Below, piece after piece: positions 25,786 through 36,900 of a stretch of 64,000 bases of DNA. Below the pieces are notes generated by a model, which made no database searches, was not told the DNA's origin, and was given only the letters and a program-made list of their open reading frames with translations. The DNA comes from Macrotrachela quadricornifera (taxonomy: Eukaryota; Rotifera; Eurotatoria; Philodinida; Philodinidae): NCBI GenBank assembly GCA_022393335.1, contig JAJEKB010000449.1, positions 1 through 64,000 of the forward strand. Reading direction: 5' to 3'. Position 1 is the stretch's first letter. Every line of letters starts with the position of its first letter. The position numbers were made by a program, and so were the translations under genes.

Positions 25786-27326
25786 CAATGCATATAATGA
25801 TATGTTGCACCATCAAAAAGAAAAGAACGAAAACAACAAAAGAAACACTAAGATGAAGAAAAGAATTTATTTAAATTAGACGATGTCTGTATGTAAGAAA
25901 AACAAGAAGAAGAAAAAAATTCTGAGGTTGTTTATATTCTCGGTATTTTAATTTGAAAGGAACGGAAAAAGAATAATAACGATTGAAGTAAGTAAGAATG
26001 TTAACAGTTGATTAACTTTCATTTTGAATTAAATAACCTTAGTGATGTCTTTCATATGAAAATCTAGAAATCCAGATGGCAGTATAGTTTCGATGGTCTT
26101 TTATAAGAATTAATCACCGATTAAGTCCTAAATAGATAGTTTGCACTTTTAGAGAAACTAATTCATAGTTTACAATGATATTTTGTATATGAAATATGAT
26201 CTATTAGCAAACTATTAAACGTATATATCTTTGTCTAGTTTAGAAAGAGAATACATATGAACAAATGGAAGTTTTACCATAGATAAAGGTTTCAGTTTTT
26301 TTCAGGAAAACTTGATGTTCTATACCATCACATTCTGTTATGTTACAGCCATCATAAAACTTTATTGAATTATGCTGAGATTTATTTTCGGTTTTTCGGA
26401 GAATGTAATTCCATTTTATTTATGAGAGTTATACGTAAAGATCTTGAGTCAAAACGAGAGTATTGACTTTCAAGACCCAATAAATTCGGTTAAATATAAT
26501 TTTCAGGTAAACTCCATTTTTGTGACGTATCATCTGTGAGTAGTAGTTATTTTATGCGAGAAAGCTATGGATAAAAATTTTAGGCTAAAATTCTATAAAT
26601 TGATGTTTTTAGTAAATGACTAGAAATGGATCAAAAATTCAGTAAAACGATTATAGCTTCGGAACAAAATGCCATGGGCAAAAATCTTTTTAGACTGTTT
26701 CCTGTTTCAATATACTCATTTAAATAAATCATAAATTAATCAAGACGAAAGGTAAAACTTCCGGTAGTTTTCTTGTAAATATTCATTTCTTTTCTGATTT
26801 ATTACCATTCGATTTCATGTATGTGTAATGAATCAATTATATAAAAGAATATAGCCATACAAAGTACAATTCATCATTTTCATTCAAAAGGTAAAATAAT
26901 TTATATACGATGAATATTTCATATAGTACAACTTTATAAATTGTATATAAATATGAAAATTTTAGTCGATATATTTATACGAAATAGCATGAATATTAAT
27001 TAATAGGCTACTTCAATGTTTTTGTACTACTCTCTTTTCTCTTTCAATGGTACTTAAAGATTTTTATCCTAAGGTTAAATACTGTTTTTTATTAATAAAT
27101 CTCATTCTTATATCCATCTATATATATAGAATCAAGAAGTTTAACAACAATAATAACCATCAAGAACAATAATAACGAAACCAAAACAAAAAAAAACGGT
27201 TTTTTTTACGTTTTTATAAAAGAAGATATTACAACAAGCCAATAAAGATGCATTAAAAAATCCACTCATATATGAAGACAAAAAAGACAAAAAAAACAAA
27301 ACGGAAAGTTTCTTTTATTTTTTATT
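25786..27326. other. Intergenic region between vasohibin and SLC7 gene
   Basis: About 1.5 kb without a recognisable gene. It should contain the vasohibin promoter (left) and the SLC7 3' UTR (right). The part at about 26040-26760 is less A/T-rich than its flanks, with no coding frame of note. It may be an old insertion. Confidence 0.5.
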
Positions 27327-29147
27327 CTAATCTGTATGTTCATCATGTACGACATGAAATACTTTTTGTAACATAATTGCAAATGAATTATATTTACGAT
27401 TAAAACTACTTGGTTTCTTTTTCCACATTACACCAAATATATATGCTGGTATAGCTGTTGCTAATAAAAGTAACGATGTAGTTATATTTTCTGGATCAGT
27501 TACTACACTTCCGCCAATAAGTATTACTAATATTGTAATAAATAAAATTGGAATTGGTAATGGAACTTTAAGTGGACGTTCACGATCTGGATGTTTATAA
27601 CGAAGAACAATTAAACCAACAGCAGCCAATAAAATACCTATTCATATGTAAATATATAAATATATGAATATATTTAAATAAAATAAAAACTTACATATCC
27701 AATTTATCATACCAACACAAATAATCAATTTTCCAATATTTGACATAAAGAAAAGAAAAACAAAACTAAGAATAATTTCACATAGAATTGCAATCATAGG
27801 CACATTAGATTCATGATGTTTCATTGAAAATATATGTGGCATTAAACCATCACGACCAGCAACTAAAAAATATTTATTTTTATTTCGTTCAGAAGTGAAA
27901 AAAAAAGAACAATTCTATTCGTTTTTTTTTGTTCTTACCATTAAACATTTGTCCAATAGTAAAAATATTTCCTGACGCAGCTAAATATGAATATTTAAAT
28001 AAATAATAATATACAATAAAGAAAGATATCTACCGCCAACACATGACATTGTTACACCAACGGGTATAATATATAATAGTGGTGGAAATACACGTTCAGC
28101 AAAACTAACAGCTGTTGCATCAGATATTAATATATCATATGCAGATAAAGCCGTAAAATAAGAACTGAATGTTAAAAAATAAATAAATATACAAAGTAAT
28201 AATGAAATAACAATTGAACGTGGTAATATACGTTTTGGATCTTTAAGATCATCAATTGCATTATTTAAATAATTCCTATATACAAAAACAAAAATAATAT
28301 TTTTTTTTCTTTTCACTTTTATATTTTATTTTACCATCCAGAATATGGAAATAAACCAGCATAAAGTGCACTTGTAAGTTTTCCATATGTTGAACCTTCA
28401 AATGGTTCAGCAAAATTTTCAACTCGACCAAGAGATATTCTATAAATACCAGCAACAATAACAATTAATAAAGAACCTAAACAAAATATTTTCAAATATA
28501 ATTTAATTTCAATTAACAAAAATAAAATCAAGTAAAATTTATTTATTTCTTACCAATTTTAAAATAATTGCATATTTGATGAAGACGATTTGTCCATGAT
28601 GCTGATGTTAAATTAATAAAACCAACAATTAATAAGAGAACTGATGAAAGACATTTAACTAATGATTCTGGTGGTGTACAAGTTGGATAAAACCAATAAA
28701 CAAGATAATTTGATGCTGTTAATACACTTAAAACTACAATCATTGGTCGAGATAATGCAACTTCAATCCAAACACGAAGAAAACCGACAAAATTACCAAA
28801 TGCTACACGAAGATATGTATAATCTCCACCCGATGATACATATGAACAACCAAGTTCAGCATAACATAAAGCTCCCTAAAGAAAATATTAATAATATAAA
28901 TAAAAATGATTTTTATTTTTCTTACCATAATACAAAGTAAACCACAACCGACCCAAACAATAATCGAAAGTCCATAAGAACCTGAGTATTCAAGTACGGC
29001 TTTTGCACTGATAAATATACCTGAACCAATAATACATGCTAAAAGAAGATTAATAGCATCAAGAAGACCCATGGTCGGTTGATGTTTAGTTGTCCTTGTT
29101 GATAATGAGGGGACATCTGTCGCATGATCACCACTTGATGGAGCCAT
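27327..29147 (-). CDS. LAT-type amino-acid exchanger, SLC7 light chain
   Basis: At least seven exons from ATG 29147 to stop 27327. Exon one (29147-28926) encodes IIGSGIFISAKAVLEYSGSY, the transmembrane-1 substrate-binding signature of heteromeric transporters. Later segments match LAT and b0,+AT proteins in order: YAELGCSYVSSGGDYTYL, NYLNNAIDDLKDPKRILPRS, FAERVFPPL, VAGRDGLMPHIFSM and RYKHPDRERPLKVPLP. Hydrophobic segments are consistent with 12 transmembrane helices. Light chains of this family exchange neutral or cationic amino acids and usually pair with an SLC3 heavy chain through a cysteine; the CTPPES region may hold that cysteine. Substrate class cannot be fixed from sequence. An AG acceptor (TTTCAG) abuts the ATG directly, so a 5' leader is spliced on, in cis or in trans. 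Confidence 0.92.
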
Positions 29148-30900
29148 CTGAAATTAAAAAGAAACAAATATGAAAATGTTCTTAACTTCAAATAGTTTTT
29201 ATATACATGTAACCAAAGAGTGATGCTTCTTTGTTTGTTTCTTATCTTTTCGAAATTCTATTCATACATTCACGTATACATGGCGATATGAAATTTAGTG
29301 ATAATAAGACAATGAGAGTATAGAATAGCTGGTTATTAAAAGGAATTTATAGGTAAATGAAAAAAAAACAAGGGAAATATTTTTATTAAACTTATATGCG
29401 AAATAATATTCAAAAATTTTGTGGATGACAACAATTGGTAGTCGATTGCTATCATGTTAACCTAGGGTATTATATAAGCATATGGAGAGAAAAGAAGTAA
29501 AGATAGATCGACAGAATAAAAATAATCGTCCACTCTTCTAACCACACGCACTCGAACTTTTTCTTTCTGCACAACACTAGCTAGTACTGTCTTATATGTA
29601 ACCAGTAATATAATAGACAAGAAGAAAAAAAAAACTAAATGCAAGCAACGATTATAAGCAAAAATGCGACTCGGGAATGATAGAAGTAGGAAAGGAAAAA
29701 AAAAAGAAATAGTTGGTTCAACACAATATCTCCTACTGACTATCTTTTGTTCATGATTACATGTATGTCATGATAGTGAGTTGTTCATTCATTTAGTTCC
29801 TGCTATGTTGTACTTATTTAACGTGTGATATTTAATGGTTCAAAGTTTATCTTTACGACGTGCAATTTTTGCAAAGAATAAATGCAAAAAATAGATGCAC
29901 AACATAGTTCAATTAAGTATAGAGAAGAGAGAAAAGAAAATTAATAAATTCTAGTAAATATGAAGTGTGCTGTTCTATTGAGTTGATGTTTTATAAAGAA
30001 TAATTAATTGACTTGCAAGTTATTGAAAGAAAGAAGAAAAACAGACAAGCATCATCTTATTCTATCTAATATTATACTTTTATTCTCTTGATAATTTCAA
30101 TCAATCAACTTTTTGTATAATGATTAGTTTACAACAGAATCAAGCTATCGCATAAAACTCGCATGCGAACATATAAATCTGTGTATGCATGCAAGAAAAA
30201 CCTGCCGTTCTGAATATTCATGTTCCCATTTAAGAGTCAAATATAGAACTAGGAGAAAAAAAAAGGAAGTTTCTTTGATGTCATAGAAAGCCAAACAAAT
30301 GAAATTACTCATCAAATTTCAATGAAAAATAACATGTTTTGATAGATAAAAAAAAAGAAGTTCGATTTCATTTTATATAAAGTAATAAAAAAAAGTGTAT
30401 CACTATAACCTTTGATTGAATTTAAAGGGTATTTTATCATTATATGTCATTCTTATTCTAAAGTTATTTCCATCAAGTTTATGTTTTAAATCAGATGAAA
30501 TTAATAAATTTATTATTATAAATTTAAAATGATAAATAAATATACAATATTTTATCTTTCTAGTCTTTAGTCTTCTGTAATTCATATGGTTAAAATTAAT
30601 GTCGGATAGTCGATTGAATTGAATTCGTTTGTCCTGTTTGATTTATTGATCTTGAAATTGTATTACTAAAAGGATAGATACGATTGTCTAGACAAAATAA
30701 GATCATACTATATTACATATATGATTTGAAGCCAAAAGATTTATATAAAACATTAAAACATAATTAAAATAGAAAAGTAAACGAGGAAATTGCGTAAATA
30801 ATGCTTCACGATTATTATGATATAATAATTTGATTTCATTACGAGTAAATCTTGAGTAAAGATTTCATAGAGCATATGGTAATTAATAATAAATATTATA
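29148..30900. other. Intergenic region upstream of SLC7 gene
   Basis: About 1.75 kb of A/T-rich DNA. Short frames on the minus strand (such as 29462-29644) look like chance frames. It should hold the SLC7 promoter. No RNA gene or repeat was recognised. Confidence 0.5.
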
Positions 30901-30903
30901 GTT

Positions 30904-31940
30904 CTATTTTAAAATAGAATATAAACTAAGTTGTAAAAGTATAAATGAAACATATTGAAGAATTATTGCTTTAGCCAATTGCTCTTCGACTTTTTCTTGA
31001 TTTCTTTGTTGTTTTATTGTTAATTTATGAATATTAACGTAAGCAGCATAACCAAATGAAGCAACAACTGTCACAGGTAATAAACCATATAAAATTGAAT
31101 TAAGAAAAAAAGGATGTATACTCATTATACATGGTTGATGTTTGTTGACATAATCTATCGACAAGAAGATTAGGTACTGACAAGATTGACCATACAAGTA
31201 TAGTAATAATAATTGCATAACGACCTATACGAATAGAACTCCATTGACGTATGCGAAATAGACCGACATTTTGACTATAAAATTGAAAAGTTTTTTCATA
31301 ATTAATATCAAGTACAAAAAAAACATTTTACCAAAGTTTTGATTCTTTTTTTTTCTAATTGTCAAGACTACAATAGAACGTATCTGAAACATTTCTTTCA
31401 ATCTTGTTTTTTACTTTGAGTAAAATAATTTTTTTTTAATATTAATTTACTCTGAAAGGGTCTATAACGACTTGAAAATTTTTTACATCAAGTGTATTCA
31501 AGAAAAAATATGTCTACTTACAGCCCAACGATCAATAGCAGCTAAACAAATAAGAGTAATAGGAACAAAAGAAGCAATTTGTTCTGGATAAAATCGTAAT
31601 TGACTATATATAGTATGCATTGAAATAGGATCAATATCAAAATCTTCAGCTAAAATTTTTCATAATAATGCGCATGATCAAGTGTAATAAGATCGGAAAA
31701 TATCGCTGCTAGTATCACATGTTATAAAAAAGATTCAAAAAATCGGATTAAAAATCGATTAGAATGGCACAATTTTAATCTGATTTTAATCGATTTTTAA
31801 TCCGATTTTTCGAATCTTTTTTTTACATGGATAAATATCATCACCATGAACAGCTGCGTAACGTATGATGAGTAAAAACATATATGTTAAGAAATGCTCC
31901 TACAGTACCCACAATAAGTTATGTACTTCTGCTAACCATT
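30904..31940 (-). pseudogene. Rhodopsin-like GPCR remnant, broken and missing parts
   Basis: Minus-strand pieces appear in receptor order. Transmembrane 1 (LIVGTVGAFLNIYVF, about 31905-31860) is preceded directly by an in-frame stop. A foldback repeat replaces transmembrane 2. Transmembrane 3 has ASFVPITLICLAAIDRW (about 31600-31520), a DRY-box variant. Then come FRIRQWSSIRIGRYAII and transmembrane 4, then transmembrane 5 (PFFLNSILYGLLPVTVVASF) in another frame, needing a frameshift near 31150. The junction after DRW also does not splice in frame, and transmembranes 6-7 are absent. Ligand unknown; the CLAAIDR motif resembles expanded receptor families of lophotrochozoans and rotifers. Several independent lesions make a dead copy far more likely than a gene. 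Confidence 0.75.
31708..31840. repeat. Foldback repeat inside the GPCR remnant
   Basis: Arms of about 36-55 nt are inverted copies: AGATTCAAAAAATCGGATTA at 31731 onwards and its counterpart ending CGAATCTTTT near 31820. Matching continues outward through the CATG-containing flanks. The loop is about 15 nt. It lies where the receptor should encode transmembrane 2. Confidence 0.8.
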
Positions 31941-32540
31941 GAGATCCACCGAACAATTATAGCAATCATTTCTCCACTCATTAATATATTTTTTCAGCAG
32001 ACAGTATCAGGTATAAGTGCAATGTTATATAGACGTATTATATTTAATCTCTTGCTATCAACGTCATTCTAATTATAACTTCATGTATCTCTTATTACAG
32101 CGTTATATTATTATTAATGTTAAGAAAATCATTTGAAAATTTCAATAGAATTATCATATATAAATGGTTATATTTTATTTCTACTAATACTTTTAAAAAT
32201 AAAATTTGCTAATTGATATACCAAATCTAACGATTACTGAATAAATGAACGATCTATATATAAAATTTTCATTAAAAAAAGATCAAATATCTCTTTCTAG
32301 TTATATCTTTTTTCTGCATTATAATTATTATATCAAATATCTTATTTTTTCATTAATATATTTGTGAAGAAATATCTTTAAATATAATATTCAAAATAAA
32401 TTTCTAAAAAGAAATATTTTTCTTAATAATTTATCATCATAGATCATCATTATAAAATATAGGAAAAAAAATGATCAATAAATATATATTAAAAAGAAAA
32501 ACAATTATAAAATATTTCATTTTTAAATAAAAATTTTTTC
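31941..32540. other. Non-coding spacer
   Basis: A/T-rich DNA between the GPCR remnant and the THEG-like gene. It probably includes the 3' UTR of the latter. Nothing else was recognised. Confidence 0.5.
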
Positions 32541-33203
32541 CTATTGTTTTTGTTTATTATTCCATAATGATTGCATATAAGTATATTTATTATACCGTGG
32601 TTTAGCTAATGTATCAACACGCTCAGATATATGAGCCTGAAGTGCATTTTGAGGAACATCTCGTGGAAGTATATAAGCTTCTATATAACCAATTGGTGTT
32701 TTTTTTGGTCGAGAAAGTTTAGCTAAACGTTCGGAACATTGAGCTGTTAATGCTGTAGATTTCACACCACTATATGCATAATTTGTAAAATTATCAAAAA
32801 ATTCTATATATAAAATTTAATGAAAAACAAAAAAGAAAAAGAATTTTTTTTTATTAAATAAAATTACCTTGACGAATAAGTCGTTCACGTTTAATTTTTG
32901 GTCGTGCTAATTCTTCAGTACGTACTGAACAAGGAGCAGCATATAATGTTGATAATGGAATACCTGAATAACGTGAACATGGACGACGTAACCATGGATG
33001 TACAGAACGTAAATCATTATAATAACTATTTCTTGAAAAAACCGAATGACGTGTATCCAAAAAATCAAAATGTTGATGAGAATAACTACTTAAACGTGAT
33101 GTATATGATGAATTTCCTTGACTTCTCAACATTCTTTCGTCACTATAATAGATAAAAATAAAACAAAATTCATAATTTTTCTTTTTAATTATAATTACTT
33201 CAT
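32541..33203 (-). CDS. THEG/SPMAP2-repeat protein
   Basis: Three exons: 33203-33199 (only ATG plus two bases), 33142-32868 and 32803-32541, summing to 543 nt and 180 residues. THEG (SPMAP2) proteins are sperm-associated microtubule proteins carrying short repeats with an LAxPK core. Three copies are visible: VRTEELARPKIKRERL, SERLAKLSRPKKTP and SERVDTLAKPRYNKY. The N-terminal third is rich in Ser, Tyr and Arg. The start rests on the 5-nt exon, whose donor GTAATT and the acceptor TATTATAG join in frame. If that exon is wrong, the next in-frame ATG is at 33132. Role in sperm or cilia is inferred from the family. Confidence 0.75.
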
Positions 33204-33964
33204 GATTTTTATTATTTGATCAAAATTCTTTTATGAATAAATTCAGGTTGTCAATTTATAAAATACCGAACTGTTGCTTTTCAAATTGCTTACAGACAAC
33301 TAATGCAACAGTCGCACAACAACAACAATAACATACGAAAAGTATTGTGAGTATAGTTGAAGTATGCATATAGAATTTTTTTCTTGCGTTCGTATTTCTT
33401 TTTTAATAACTCTACTAATTCCATTTGTGCAAAAAAAAACAAATATTATGCTATTGCCTATTGGTGAATAAATCGAAATATGATTGAATCTTATCGAACG
33501 GAAATTCTTATTTGACGTTCTATTCTATCTATGTCATTTCCGGTTGTTATCGATGCTCTTGTTTTTTTTTTCATAGTATATAAATTCTCTAAAGAATCGT
33601 TTTTATTATCAATATAGATCATCATTGTAGATTTTTTAACACAGTTATATTAAAAAACAAAATAAAGCCGTAAGTATTTAGAAGATTATTTTTCTCCTCT
33701 TATTCAGCTTTTCGTTTTTTGTATTATTTGGTTAAATGTATAGATTCATGTTTTCCTTAATCTTTTAGTTTCTTTTTTTTGCTTTTTGTTTAGATTAACA
33801 TGCAATATAAGTACGAACCGATGAATAGCAAGTCTAATTCAATTTATTTCTTATCGATTAGATTTTGGTTATTATAGCGAAGCAAAAAAAATGAAGAGAG
33901 AAGAAAAAACATATATATATATATATATATATATAGTATATTCTTAGATGTTGATTTATTCTAA
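33204..33964. other. Divergent promoter region, THEG-like gene and glutamate receptor
   Basis: About 760 nt between two divergently transcribed genes. It contains an (AT)12-type tract at about 33911-33935 and, at 33945-33946, an AG acceptor (TATTCTTAG) 18 nt before the receptor ATG. No gene was seen. Confidence 0.55.
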
Positions 33965-36900
33965 ATGTTATTTCATCATTTTTTATATCTTCTGTTTTCA
34001 TTTATATATTGTCAATCAATAATTCGAATTGGAATTATTGATGATAATAATTATACAAAAGGATTAATTAATATAAAAATTCCAAATATAACATTTTGTA
34101 ATCAACAAAGTTTAAATTTACAATTATATTGGATAAATATATCAAATTCTTTACCAAATCTTATTAATAAACTTGAATATGAACGAAATTTTACACATAT
34201 TTATTTAACACATACAAATAAATTATATACAAAATTAATTCAAGATTTTTGTCAAATAAATCATTTACTATGTATTCATATGAATTCATATGGAAATCAA
34301 ACAATGATATGTTCAATAATAAAGTGAACATCTTTTTTTTTTTGTTTAAGTTTATTTTTTATTTTTGTTTAGATCATTAATTAAAGAATATTTTCTTACA
34401 CCGAATATTCTTCCAGTATTAATTAATTATTTAAAATATAATCATGTACAAAATGCCGTATATATATATGATAATGATGAAGCAACATATAGAATTTATG
34501 AATTACTTAAATTAATGAATAATGATGAATATTTTAATGATTTTTCATTAGATATTCGAACAATATATTATGATGATATTTATTCACTTTTATATAGTAT
34601 TGAATCAAATTTTTTACATAGAAATCAAGTACAAAAATATATTTTACTTGATCTTCATTCATATAATGATTATGAAAGAATTTTTGAGAAAATTTCACAT
34701 ATGGGTTTGTATTATAAGTTCTTTCTTTATGTATTAGAAAAGAAAAACAATTATATATGATATATTCCAAAAGTTTCTAGACTAATTTTATTTGAAAACT
34801 ATAAGACATGTTGTTGCATTTTTATTATTGTCTGTGCGTAGTTCATACAGTTCTCTATTCATAAACATTATAAGATCCATTGAAATATTTTAGACTACTC
34901 TATATGCGTTGACAGAAAATTAAAAATTTTTGTTTTAGCAGGTCATGCTTCATTTAATATTTATAAATATATAGTGCTAGTTTATGATAATCAATTGTCT
35001 ATCATATATTATAACTTCTGAATGGATTCGTTGTTGTAAAGATGGATGATCATGCATTGATAATAATAATCTATATGTGAATAATATAACTTAAAACGTT
35101 TAGAAGTCTGATGAACGTAGACAATCAGATGGGACACTGCATTTCAAATATACAGTACATACCATTCTCCAATATGGTATCAACGATGTATTAACCATAT
35201 CTGTTTAATTTAATTGATAATTTGATGTTTATGGATAAAGGATGGTATGAACTGCACTAAAGATAATAGTAAAAATAGAGTAATACTTCTTTTTTTAATT
35301 TTTAAATAAAACTAATCCAAGAACTTTTTGGACACACAATGTATTTGTAGATTAAGATTTTGGTTAAGTTTAGAAATAGATGGAAATATTCTAGCACTAC
35401 TATGTGTAGTAACTCTTATCTTTTTCTGTTTTAAAAATGATTATATATCATTAGAGAAAATGATCTTGATTAAATAGATCTTAATCTCATTGAATTTTGT
35501 CATTGTTAACTCAAATATCGAACTGTTTTATTTAGAATAAAAATTGGCATTCGATATGAAAAAATTTTTCTATTACCATCAATTATTAATCAAGTATTTT
35601 TCTTTTACTAGAATGTTAATTCAAATAATATAACTAATATTTTTTCATTAATTAGTATCACAATGAAATACAATATAAGAAAGAATAGTATTATACAAAA
35701 TTAATATGACCATGTATGTCTATTAAGAGCAGAGAACTAGAACTTTTTGTTTAAACTTATAGTACGATAAAGATTATTAGATAAGAAGCGAATGTTAATG
35801 GATCGATGGCAATCGAATGGCAATATTAGAGAGATACGTAAAGAGATAAATTGACTTTACTTATTTATTTCTTATTTAAGATTCATGTTTCTGATATTCA
35901 ATTCTCATTAATTTATACTTGTATGTAGAAGAATGATCATTGATATAGATTTGTTTCAATTCGCATATTTTTAGAGTTTAAAATGATATAACTTTTTACT
36001 AAAACTCCATCATAATAAGTTATATTGATTAATCTAAAAATAAATGTTTCAATTTTATTAACTAATATTACAGTTTATTAAAATTGTATAGATATTGAGT
36101 TGGGCTTGTAGTTATGACTGGAACCTACTCATTTTTTTTGAGCCGTTAAAAATTTGAAGAACTTTCTAATAATGAACAGATCTTATAATACTATTAATAG
36201 CTATTAGATAAAAATTATTATCAAAACTTAGTCCTCTAAATGACGTTTATTCTAAAAGAATAATATATGTCAGCTTTTTTATGACGTTCGAGTCATTATA
36301 TGCTTTATAATCGTTTCTATCGTAGCTAGTACTACTATGAGTATTAGCAATAAATGTTTCAGTTCACAAATAAAAACGCATTGTCATGGTCTTGTCCTAT
36401 CGATTTCCGTTACCATTTTTTTTTTGAACAACATGTAAAATAATGTTATTATCTATTTCAAAGAGAAAGAAATGAAGTTAGGATTCATCACGCGTATTCA
36501 TCTCGGATTAGGCATTCAGATTTTTGATTACTTAAACATATTTAACATAGATTAGACAATCATATGAAATTTTCATAGAATATTACAACAACTAACTTGA
36601 ATATATAATGTAAAGAGATAAATGAAATGTCATTTCTCTAAATAGATATAGTAATGTTGTAGAATTTTTTAATTAACCTATGTATGTAACTATCGATATA
36701 CTTTAAATAATTCTTAATCTATTATATATTTTTATTTTTAAGGACTTACAAGTAATTATTATCAATATATAATACTTTCAAGTTTTGATGTTTGTTTATG
36801 GTTAAATAAATTAGATTTTACTGGTCAATTAATTTATTTTGATAATGAACAACGTAATTGTACATATGATTATCATCAAACATTAAATAATAATAAAAAT

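Noticed and set aside
31884..32072. Plus-strand 62-codon frame near the GPCR
   Set aside because: It is the opposite strand of receptor TM1 coding sequence and has no independent support.
33908..33936. (AT)n tract as a special regulatory signal
   Set aside because: Similar TA/AT runs occur many times in this A/T-rich window; treated as an ordinary microsatellite.
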